From Diadema setosum (taxonomy: Eukaryota; Echinodermata; Echinoidea; Diadematoida; Diadematidae): a DNA stretch of 64,000 bases. The notes below the pieces were generated by a model. The model made no database searches, was not told the DNA's origin, and saw only the letters and a list, made by a program, of their open reading frames with translations. The position numbers were made by a program, and so were the translations under genes. The stretch is taken from contig NC_092702.1 in the NCBI RefSeq assembly GCF_964275005.1, positions 31,534,726-31,598,725 on the forward strand, written 5' to 3'. Shown here piece by piece: positions 13,121 through 22,499 of this stretch (position 1 is its first letter; the number at the start of each line of letters is the position of its first letter).

Positions 13121-14775
13121 CTTATACTGACAGTGCTTCCTTCTGGAATATTTCCTGTAGTGGTGGGAAGTAGATAACCAACATCAGTTACATCTTGAAG
13201 GACAGCTAACCAAGGCATGATCTGCATGTTTGACAACATTACTCATCAAAATTATCACTCATTACTTTATGTTGAAACGTACTGACAAAGTCTGTACACG
13301 ATTGAGTAATTTCATCACCAGTGGTGCATCAGACAGTATGTATGGTCTTGTATTCATACATGTATGCTACACGTCTTTTTATGACTTTGTCTGACACAGA
13401 GAAGGCTGAGGCAGGATTGCATCTAATCGAGAGGAGCAGTCATTATTACAGTGCCATCTGGACTGCTTGACAGGCACAAGTTGATAAATCCCAGCTCAAG
13501 ATAGTATCATGCTTGTCCTTATACTCTGAAAAGGCTTCATGGAGCAAAACAATTCATTGCATACTGTATGTGAAGATGAATGCTGCTACTGCATGTACTA
13601 ATATACACAGCCAAGTATCTATAAAGACAATGGATAAATCTAATCAAATCAATACATGCATCATTATCTAATATTACAATCCGCATGACAAAGAATCTGA
13701 CAGAAGATAGCTTGCTAAATGCACTAATGTTATCACTCGGCACAATGTAGCAAGGGCATAATATTACAATTATGTAAAGGAAGAACTTGACCAATATTAA
13801 TAGAAATGTATGTACAGTCATGGACAATAAAGGGAGCACTAACCTCTCTCCAGAAGACCCAGAGGATCCCCACGACAATGATGAGGGCAGACATGACTAC
13901 ATAAATAAGAAGAGGTCTGGTGATCATGGGGTCACGAACCTAACGAGGAGGCTTCCTTGTTACATCCTTGTCCAATGGCTCCACTCCGAGACTGGACAGA
14001 GGAGTGGGGAGAGAATGAAACATTACCATACAGTAATGTGAACTACAGAATGCACAATTTTTTTTTTCATGTCAGTATTTGTTCATTATCCATCTTTGAT
14101 AATACATGTATACACACTCTTTCTTTCTTTTTTTTAAAGAATGAACATATATTTGTCCTTTCTTCCAAATTAACAATAAAATCTGTAGCCATATAGACAG
14201 AAAGAATTTCTGGAAACAACATTAATGTGTAGAGTAGAAATAGCTGGCGTCCAGACTTTCCAATAAGAAGGGTCACAAAGAGAAGGAGAGTGGCATACAA
14301 ATGAGACTTCGAAACACTGCTGATTTGAGAGGTATTGATTTTTACTTTTACAAAATTATTTTCCCCATGACTGAAGAATTATAATTGTACTCACTAAGAT
14401 GCTGCTTTAGCCGATGAAAAGGTAAAATGAAATATTTTGAAACCAAAGCTTTAATGAGGTTCAAAGATATTTGCTTGAAGAAATTTGATTGATTGATTGA
14501 TTAATTGATTGATTGATTGACTGATTGATTGATTGTGAATCTTTATGCAGAGTGGCCTGATTAGACTGAATCAGAATAATGACTGCACTGCCGGCATAAT
14601 TGCCCTCCCCCTTCAGAATACTCTCAGACCTGCTGATGTGTGCACATTGTGGCTCACCCTTGAGCAGGTGGTCCTTCCATGATGACGTTGATCCAAAGGC
14701 TCTGCATGGCATTGAGTGGGTTGGGAAACCTCATGATGATGGATAGGGCTATCAGGGTCCAAGGCAGCTATGCTC
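13121..14775 (-). pseudogene. Secretory-pathway Ca2+/Mn2+-ATPase fragment (ATP2C1/SPCA-like), broken
   Basis: Three minus-strand exons with intact GT-AG borders match the C-terminal membrane half of SPCA pumps, which load Golgi Ca2+ and Mn2+. Exon a (14775-14658) reads SIAAL, then an extra G, then [20 protein letters not shown] to [11 protein letters not shown]. Exon b (13991-13844) reads LGVEPLDKDVTRKPPR, TAG, then VRDPMITRPLLIYVV to GILWVFWRE. Exon c (13221-13121) aligns around VIYFPPLQEIFQKEALSV but has TAG and TAA upstream and TAA at its end. The exon between b and c (human TFTCFVFFDMFNALSSRSQ) and all earlier domains, including the DKTGT phosphorylation site, were not found. One frameshift and four stops make it non-functional; assembly error is the alternative. 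Confidence 0.85.
14488..14535. repeat. TTGA/ATTG tetranucleotide tract
   Basis: Tandem ATTG units with few interruptions, between ATPase pseudogene exons a and b. Confidence 0.85.
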
Positions 14776-15502
14776 CTACCAACACAGAGAAACAAACAAA
14801 CAAACAAAATCATATGTTGCAATCTATCTTCATAGATCCTTCACTTCATACTTTTGCATAATCATTAATGTGTCCATGCAAATTGGTCATTACGGGATAA
14901 GTTTTCATCAATAATTCAAATTTCAACTGATTTCTTGCAAAGTAGAAATCAATACATAATCTTATCACAATTTGTTTTCATGTTTGTTTCAATCAAATTA
15001 CAAATGATTATAAATGATTACACATATTTACATCATATTTGTTATTAAGGGGTCATTTTCAATAAGACTACGTTGTGCTTCTCATGATTTCTCCATTATC
15101 ATATTTGACACAGTGCATTTTTGTTTGTTTGTTTGTGTTTTTAATACAGATTTTGTCAACCAATAATGAAAGTGAAAATAAATGAGATGAATGAATGAAA
15201 TGGATGAATGAATAACGTTTGTTGGAGAATAAGCATCAACCCATTTTAATTCTTCCGTGAAAACACTGTTTAGAGTCTTAATTATTTTGAACGGAATGAA
15301 GTATACAATCTTTCGTTTTTGGCATGCAGAACTCAATTGAAGCAAAAATAGTGAACCATTTTAAGCCAAACATTTTCGTGTGTATTCCAATTTTGCAAAT
15401 TTTGTGAGATCAAAGAGTCACAAAATCAAAATACATGTACATGCAAAAGTTCTTGTTTACACTGTATGCACTGTATGCATTGAATTCAAGTGGCATGCTG
15501 AA

Positions 15503-16635
15503 CTAGAAATGTCGCTAAGGCGACTGGTATGCCTCCGCCATAATGCATGATTCTCCTAATAGGTCTACTGTACATGTGGACAATGTGTGATTACATTTTC
15601 ACACAATTGGCAAAATATTAAAATAACAAGTTTGTCACAAATGTGTTGAATATTCACCTTCCTTGACCTAAGTTTAATTGGATGAATAGGAGAGCATGCA
15701 TTTGGGGATTTAAGGACTTTAACTTGACTTTGCCCATTCATAAGTTTATGCATTGAGTACTTTTCAAGGTATGGAGAAAAAGTGCAATTTCTGTATTGAA
15801 AAGTACATTGTTACCATTTTCATCTGGCCTTTGACCGTAAAATTCATAGGATAATCACTGTCAGGCAGAACATGCATAAATATGTAGAAAGTTTCAAGAT
15901 ACCTTGAGCCACTTCTGAGATATGGAGGAAAAAGTTAGTTCAGCACTTTCCCTTGATCTTTGACCTTTTGACCTTTAAGGCAAAAAAAAAAAAAAAAAGA
16001 AAAGAAAAAGTTTCCAGAGAATCTCTATCAGGTTATACATGCATACACCAAGTGAAAAAAAAAAAAAAAATAATCCCGCTGGCATTGCATAAATATGAGG
16101 GAAATAGTAAAATGTTGAAGTGTTGCCCTTTTCTTTGGCCCCTGACCTTTGACCCCATGAACCCTAAATTCTCTAGATAATCATTGTCAGTCAGTACATG
16201 TACAACTGTATATATGCTATGTTCCATGAAGATACCATGAACAATTTCCAAGTTACGGACAAAAAAATATTGTTACTTGACCTTTTGAACTTTGACCTCA
16301 TGACCCCAAACTTCCACCAGAGAATCTTAATTGGGTAATACATGTATACACCAAGTTTTAAGAAAATATCTTCAGGCATTGCATAGATATGGTGGAAATA
16401 GTGAAATTTTAAGTATTTGACCTTGACCTTTTGACCTTTGATCTTGAGCATGTGCACCCAAAAGTTGATAGGCACAACTTCACCCCCTAATACACATACA
16501 TGCCAAGTTTCATTAGGATACCTCAAAACGTTTTTTAGTTACGCTGTCCACAAAATTCATTACGGACGGAAGGACGGACGGACGGACAACCCGAAAACAT
16601 AATGCCTCCGGCACCACTTCGTGGCGGAGGCATAA
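15503..16635. mobile_element. ~1.1-kb GCCTCCG-hairpin repeat (Helitron-like or SINE-like)
   Basis: The left end has GTCGCTAAGGCGAC and ATGCCTCCGCCATAATGC. The right end has a strong hairpin (16,602-16,633) with arms ATGCCTCCG and CGGAGGCAT, preceded by (ACGG)n and followed by A runs. The interior repeats an ~80-100-bp theme with TGACCTTTTGACCTTTGACC words. There is no coding capacity. A diverged relative occurs at 27,730-28,390. The class is uncertain. Confidence 0.65.
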
Positions 16636-17408
16636 AAAAAAAGAAAAAAAAAAGGCTGTCAGCTGTGATTCAAGAAAATTTCACACTGCAAATATTTCTT
16701 GCTTTAGTATGCACAAAACTACTTCCATTGGGGTGTAAGAACAACATTTTGTGTAAGTAGAGAATAGAGATTGTTAAGAATTGGGTGTGCACTTTTGATT
16801 ATTGCAACACAAGATAGATACTCTAGAATCTACTTTTTGAAACAAAAATCTTTACAGTATCCTGTCTTCATTTCTTTCTGAATCTACAACTCCTCAAAGA
16901 TTAGCTGTTTGATGTAACTACCTTTATGAGGGTCGTAAAATTTTGATATACACTGATCAGGATCCTCTGATAAAATAGTTATCGCAGCACAAGCATGGCT
17001 CCTGTAAGCAATATGTTGATTAAACAGAATTTCCCCACTAGTTAAAGTGAGGGTTAACCACTCTGGAATTGGACTCCAGCTATCACTGGGGTAACATGAC
17101 TCTCACCTGGTATAGCCATTGAAGACAGCTGCTCTGCTTTGTCCAAAAGATCCACATTCTCTCGACGGAAAGACTTTGACTTGGCACCAGCAAAGTTCCT
17201 GAAAGAATACAAGACAAGCTTATCAACAAAGAACATGGTACATGTACTACAAAATACCACAAATCATTTAAGCAATTACATCTGGTACAGAAATCCTATG
17301 ACCCACCAAACAAACAAATAAACACAAACTACAATAACAGTGAACACATTCTGAACAAGACACTTTTTTTTTCTTTTAATACTGCACAATTTATTCTGAC
17401 AAATGAAG

Positions 17409-17830
17409 TATGGAATTGCGACTGATTGACAAATTGCCCCACATCGACGTAAATAAGCACTGAATTGATCAGTGTTTTAGTAGTAGCCATGATAAAAAAT
17501 CATGGGCGTACATACTCGAGCAGGATTCGAACCTACGACCTCCTGATCACCGGACAGGCGTATCTCCACTAGACCACCGAGCTTTCGCCCGACAGCAAGT
17601 GTTGGTTCTAATCCTTATAGCATGCAGCGGGTACTGCTTTGTTATTCAAATTCATGAAATTCTTCCGTCAAGATGTTTTCATTGCGACTGATTGACAAAT
17701 TGCCCCACATCGACGTAAATATCATGGCTACTACTAAAACACTGATCAATTCAGTGCTTATTTACGTCGATGTGGGGCAATTTGTCAATCAGTCGCAATG
17801 AAAACATCTCGACGGAAGAATTTCATGAAT
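17409..17830. mobile_element. Nested palindromic element around a tRNA-like core
   Basis: A segment GCGACTGATTGACAAATTGC... occurs at 17,417, again at 17,683 and inverted near 17,762-17,798. The stretch 17,453-17,491 recurs inverted at ~17,723-17,761. Between the arms lies the tRNA-like sequence at 17,504-17,590. The whole forms a fold-back structure inside the intron of the ABM-like pseudogene. Confidence 0.75.
17504..17590 (-). repeat. tRNA-derived SINE head (Pol III boxes)
   Basis: On the minus strand the sequence starts GGGCGAAAGCTCGGTGGTCT, contains an A-box-like TGGTCTAGTGG and a perfect B box GGTTCGAATCC, and ends GTACGCCC, which pairs with the 5' end. The T-stem pairs GTAGG with CCTGC. 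At 87 nt with an enlarged anticodon loop it is not a normal tRNA gene; a tRNA-derived SINE is more likely. Confidence 0.7.
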
Positions 17831-18565
17831 TTGAAGAAGTATGGAATTGTTTGCTTGATTTTCTTCTGAACTTAATAATCTATACTTTATAATAAGGAGC
17901 TACAGTGTCAAACCTTGGCAAAACCATCACTGGATCAATAGAGATCAACACAAAGTGACTCACGTCTTCCAGTCCTCTTCTGTTTCCCAGATCTCGTAGA
18001 CGGCATAGTTACAGGTCCCCTCATGGCCTCAAACATTCTCACACTGTAGCTGCCATTGTGTATTAGTGGAAACAACAGAAATACAATGCATGACATTACT
18101 GGGTAAATACTGTATACCTTTTGGAACATAATTTTATCGACATATAATAAACTTGATGTTGAAAAGATGAACTGAAATGTTTCCAATTAGTACCATATTG
18201 ATGTACCGGTACTTGTTTCAGGTTTCTCTAGGTACTGCTAGTACAGTTTGCCTACAATATATTTAGAGGCATATATATTGTAATTCTGCAAGGGGGAAAG
18301 CAATGATAAATGATGATGATGATGATGATGATAATCATGACTAGAAACATCATTTTCATTATTCAAGTAATAACAACAATGATAATTCATCATGAAAATT
18401 TTATTATGATCACTACCATCACTACTTTATTATTCCTAATATTACTAGCTTTGAAAAAAACACACCAAATCACTATATTCCAAGTTTATCACAAAAGTAA
18501 AAAACATTCACAATGGGGCATAAAGTCTTGACTTCCTAAACTTCATCTTTGAAACTTTAGTTTCA

Positions 18566-18568
<3 letters not shown>

Positions 18569-18596
<28 letters not shown>

Positions 18597-18602
18597 CACA
18601 CA
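18569..18602. repeat. AC microsatellite
   Basis: ACACAC run with a single CG interruption. Confidence 0.9.
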
Positions 18603-19056
18603 AATAAATAACAATAAAGAGGTAAAATTTGAACAACAATTTTCAAACAGTACAAGTACTTGACTAAGCTAAGTTAGTACTTGACTGGATTAGGCATCCA
18701 GAATTCTGCTCTGTTGAAAGATAGGGATGGCTGTTTATATCACATATATCTATATCCTCTGAGAATTGTTCATTCAGCTTATTCAATCTCATAACTTTCC
18801 ATAAGAAACATCACATTCATAGAAGAAAAAAGAAAGAAATAAAGTCAATTTTCCTAACTCTGTGATTAGTATAATATTACTGAAGCACTTTCCATTCAAA
18901 ATATCACACCAGTGGGAATCTAGCAATGAGGACACGATGTCTTACCTCACACATCCATCATCTCTTCCTGCTGCATCAACGTATGTCCTCAGGTTGTCAC
19001 GGAAACTTCATATTCTTTTCCTCCTGTACGGCGAACTACCTGCCGACAATGAATGC

Positions 19057-19946
19057 CTGTGGAGAGTAATCGTGATCGCGTGAATAACTGCAGTCAGCAA
19101 CGCGCTGTCGTAATGATACTGACCTGTGTGACAGTAACTCTAATTGTTAGTCTCATGGGGGGGGGGTGGAGAACAACTAGCAATCTATATTTCATGATGA
19201 GTTACATATTACTCCAGGTTAGAAGGCATATAACCTTGTTTTTTATAATGTCTATGATGGTCCCCCTTATTTAAAAGCCACCGTAATGTGTAACGTTAAC
19301 ATTATACAGCGTAAGCTGTGAGCGTGAGCAGAAACAACCACAACTAAGTCAACGTTGAATTCAATGCTTCCCTATGTCTCATTTAATTCAAATTTATATG
19401 AGTGACTGGAAATGAGATACTAAGGAATCCCTGAAATTTTGGTGGAATTTGGTAGAGTGAAATTTGAGGTATATCTTCTTGCCTCTTAGATACGATATTG
19501 GCTACCGCCGGAATCTGTCTCTAAAGAAGCCCATGACCGACGGCAACGAGAAGAGACAGATCTCAGACACATTTCAATGGTCGCGCTCTGTCCACACGTA
19601 GTGCTCCTCTACAAGTTAGCGTGGATAGACAGTCTATGTCTTCCTGGACATTTTGCTGACTAAACCATACAGATACAGATCTCATCGGTCTACGACAGTT
19701 TACCAACCTGGGGTTGCTGAGGCTGAGCCCGTATCCGTAGTGCCGGTGCGGTGCCGGTGGTTGAGACTGAGCCTATTTACAGCCTCAGGCTGTGGTCTTG
19801 CCCTTGGCCTGCTTGATGTTTGGGTTGGAGACCGGATCGTCATGGCAGGCGCTGCCGTAACTACAGCCCAGTCGCTGTACGTAGGATATTCACACAGCGT
19901 ACAAATGTACCTCCGTCTGGTCGGGCTATTCGTAAACGCTGCCGCT
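19057..19946. other. Spacer before the right inverted repeat, no recognised gene
   Basis: Moderately GC-rich toward the right arm. A plus-strand open frame of 111 codons (19,653-19,988) runs into the inverted repeat and shows no domain. A short inverted pair, ATCTGTCTCT and AGAGACAGAT, occurs at ~19,515-19,561. Confidence 0.4.
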
Positions 19947-20853
19947 GATGTAACCCCCGCCCGGGGCGGCCGGGCGCTGTACCAGTAACGTGTTGGGGTC
20001 GCTGCTGCGGTTACCGCTGATGTTGCTCTGCTTGTGCTAACTTAGTCTCCAAGTATGTCCACGACCGGGCGACCTGATCCCGATCGATCTCGCGCTCGTC
20101 ATCTCACTGGCAATGGCGGAGCTCTTGCATAACGCCATCGAGATCGTTCCTACTCCCACTTTCAGAAGTAGAGACAGACATCGAAATCGCTAATGCTTTG
20201 TATGATAGCGCGCGTACCACGCGAGCGTCTAGCTAGCTCTCACCGCACGGTATACGGGCTAGCAAGCGCGCGCGGATGTGCATGCGCATGCAATTTGCAG
20301 ATTGATGGTGTATACCACAGTGTACACGCAACGACACGTGCAGTGTAAGCTCGCGCTGCGCTGTATTGTCATCGAATGACTTTTTATTTTCATGGAATGA
20401 TTTTTTGTTCATCGAATGGTTTTTTGTTCATCGAATGATTTCTTGTCGTAAGTATAGAACGCCATGTCAAATATATCTTGGGTCTATATATTTTTGGTGA
20501 AATATATATTTTTTGTCGAATATATTTTGGTCAAATATGATTTTTGGTCAAATATATTTTTTGTCAAATATATTTTGGGTCAAACATAGTTTGTGTCAAA
20601 TATATTTTTGATCAAATATATTTTTGTGAAATATATTTTTGGTGAAACATATTTTTGTCAAATATATATTTTGTCGAATATATTTCGGTCAAACCTTCAT
20701 ATTTTCTTGTCAAATATATATTTTGTTTGAATATATATTTTATGAAATATATATTTTATCGAACATATTTTTGTGGAATGAAATTTAAATTGATGAAATG
20801 GTTTTTTAGTTGGTGTCGAACATAATTATTTGATTCCCTTCTGGCGTGCCATA
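19947..20853 (-). repeat. Right ~0.9-kb inverted repeat
   Basis: This is the reverse-complement partner of the left repeat. It shares the terminal TATGGC, the CGACACCAACTAAAA stretch, the TATATTTGAC minisatellite, and GC-rich inner words such as AAAGTGGGAGTAGGA and GACCCCAACACGTTACTGG. The divergence means the two arms are old or gene-converted little. Confidence 0.85.
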
Positions 20854-21884
20854 CACACCCATTCAAATATCGTCCCTTCAAATTCCATGAGAAAAGCTTT
20901 CATATTCCAACCAAATTGCAGTTTGTAGAGGAATTCATACTCAATATCTGCAGCTATTCAGTTTTTTTTTTTTTTTTTTTGCCAAACTGCCTTTTCTGAT
21001 CTTTAATTATTATTTTTTCTATCTTTAGTATCTTTGGTACGATTTTGTGATGCAGTCAGGGATATTCCATTATAATTATTTTTTTACAGGTGTGAGCCCT
21101 GGTCTCTCTTTTTACCATAAACGAACACTGATGGCGCACTTGCATTTTACGAAACGAGCTGCTACCGTTGGCTGCTACTCTAAACTCTTCATCTCTCGCT
21201 TGCCATTCCACATGTTACCTCCCTCTTCATGCCCACCCAGTATCGATTTGCCTGAAGTTTGGATTTTGAGCTCAAAAGGAGGGTTAATTCACTACAATAT
21301 AGACAGTTTGGGTTTGTTTTATTTTGAGACCATCACGTAAGTTTTACAGACTCTGCACAAAGGTCAACAGGTTTCTTGCACCCCGTCATCTGCAAATTTT
21401 CCCATGTATTTCTTCTCCGTCCCAAAGTGGAGCACTCAAACGTATACCGGTGATTATCTGTGTCAACGGCATCAAGACTTTAGAATATACCACTGCTAAT
21501 ATATTTCCTAACAGCTCCAAACTTAGACTTAAAACAAACATTAAGAAGAATATCATACTGGGCCACATTGTAAAGACTTTTTAATGATTAATTGTGGGCG
21601 TAGAACAAAACAAGTTTAGCTCTTTTCGGTGGACTGCATTCTATTATTTTTTGATTATATTTACTCATTTATTCACTTTTAATGGCACTTTCAAATCCTG
21701 ATGCGCTGAACACCCAATAGACATTATGGTCATGTCTGAAAATTATTTTTAGCTGTAGTTTTATGTCGTTCTTCAGTCTGATAAATTATAGCTGGATCAG
21801 TCAAAATCATTTTTTGATGCTCCTATGTAAACTGTTTTATGCCTACATCATTTTTGAAGGAGACGTAGAATATGACAAGTCTTA

Positions 21885-22054
21885 GGGGGTGTTGCAAGAA
21901 AGTCGAGTTGCGATTAATTGCAAATATCTATTGCAACTTTGCAATAGATAGATCTATTGCAACTTGCAATTGATTGCAAATTTGCAATGGATTTCAGGAT
22001 TTGCAATAGATTTTGGGGAGTTGCAATTAATTGCAACTTTCTTGCAACACCCCC
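21885..22054. mobile_element. 170-bp PIF/Harbinger-like MITE
   Basis: Inverted ends GGGGGTGTTGCAAGAAAGT are flanked by TTA on both sides (21,882-21,884 and 22,055-22,057). The interior is dense in TTGCAA and ATTGCAA words. A TTA duplication and G-rich TIR fit PIF/Harbinger; an alternative reading is a 5-bp CTTAG duplication. Confidence 0.75.
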
Positions 22055-22369
22055 TTAGTCATTACTCTCTTACTTAGCCCCTCCCCTCCCCCTTCCCCCT
22101 CACCATCCCCCACCCATCCACACAGACACAGTCACAGACATAGACACACACACAAGCACACATTCGCACATACATGCATACTTCCCTAGGGATCCCAGTC
22201 AGACGTGTTGTATCCAAGCCTCAATCTCATACTCTTTGCATCAAACCTAAAAGAAGACATTACGTTCCTCCAGGTATTAAATCTTCAGCATCAGTAAAAC
22301 TTGGAATAATACAACCTTCTAATGTTCAGGCTCGACATCCCATTGAGCATTCAGGCACAATTGTAAGTT

Positions 22370-22463
22370 TTAGCCCGTTGAGGAATGACTGATTTTGCTT
22401 ACAACACGCATTTCCCATAGACACCTGCTCGAGTATACTCGGGACTCGTTCTAAACGGGTTAA
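22370..22463. mobile_element. 92-bp palindromic TTAA MITE, copy 2
   Basis: The unit starts TTAGCCCGTTGAGGAATGAC and ends AACGGGTTAA, with a core CTCGAGTATACTCGGG. It is the same family as the copies at 9.2, 34.3, 36.2 and 46.7 kb. Confidence 0.8.
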
Positions 22464-22499
22464 GCAGCTGAATGAACATCTCAATACGAATAAAGCAAC

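Larger units (their letters stand above)
17107..19056 (-). pseudogene. ABM-domain (dimeric alpha/beta barrel) protein, broken
   Basis: Three minus-strand exons read in order as a protein resembling antibiotic-biosynthesis-monooxygenase fold proteins. Exon 19056-18946 contains FAVQEEKNMK and FRDNLRTYVDAAGRDDGC, separated by a +1 T, with a TAG upstream. Exon 18049-17964 contains SYSVRMFEA, then a one-base loss, then HEGTCNYAVYEIWETEEDWK. Exon 17198-17107 contains NFAGAKSKSFRRENVDLLDK to LSSMAIP. Splice phases of the last two exons join in frame. The YEIWE(x)EEDW segment is typical of ABM domains. The indels at short homopolymers could be decay or sequencing error. The substrate is unknown. A SINE-containing palindrome sits between the last two exons. 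Confidence 0.6.
5463..20853. mobile_element. Candidate 15.4-kb element with ~1-kb inverted terminal repeats
   Basis: Diverged inverted repeats (5,463-6,494 and 19,947-20,853) begin with TATGGCRCGCCAGA and are flanked outside by CACACC on both sides (5,457-5,462 and 20,854-20,859). That pattern is what a transposon with a 6-bp target duplication leaves. Interior: broken ATP2C1-like and ABM-domain gene fragments, an unrecognised plus-strand gene start, and nested MITEs. No integrase, DNA polymerase B, helicase or DDE transposase frame was found, so if mobile it is non-autonomous. Polintons share 6-bp duplications and long TIRs but normally begin AG. Alternative: two independent insertions of a ~1-kb repeat in opposite orientation. 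Confidence 0.5.

Noticed and set aside
13121..13221. Fully open alternative frame of ATPase exon c (reading MPWLAVLQDVTDVGYLLPTT)
   Set aside because: The other frame matches the SPCA VIYFPPLQ region over ~18 residues, which cannot be chance, so the open frame is incidental.
17504..17590. A genuine tRNA gene
   Set aside because: 87 nt with an enlarged anticodon loop and set in a fold-back repeat; a tRNA-derived SINE head fits better.
5463..20853. Calling the inverted-repeat region an autonomous Polinton/Maverick
   Set aside because: No DNA polymerase B, integrase, protease or capsid-like frame is visible and the terminus does not begin AG; only size, TIR length and 6-bp flank fit.
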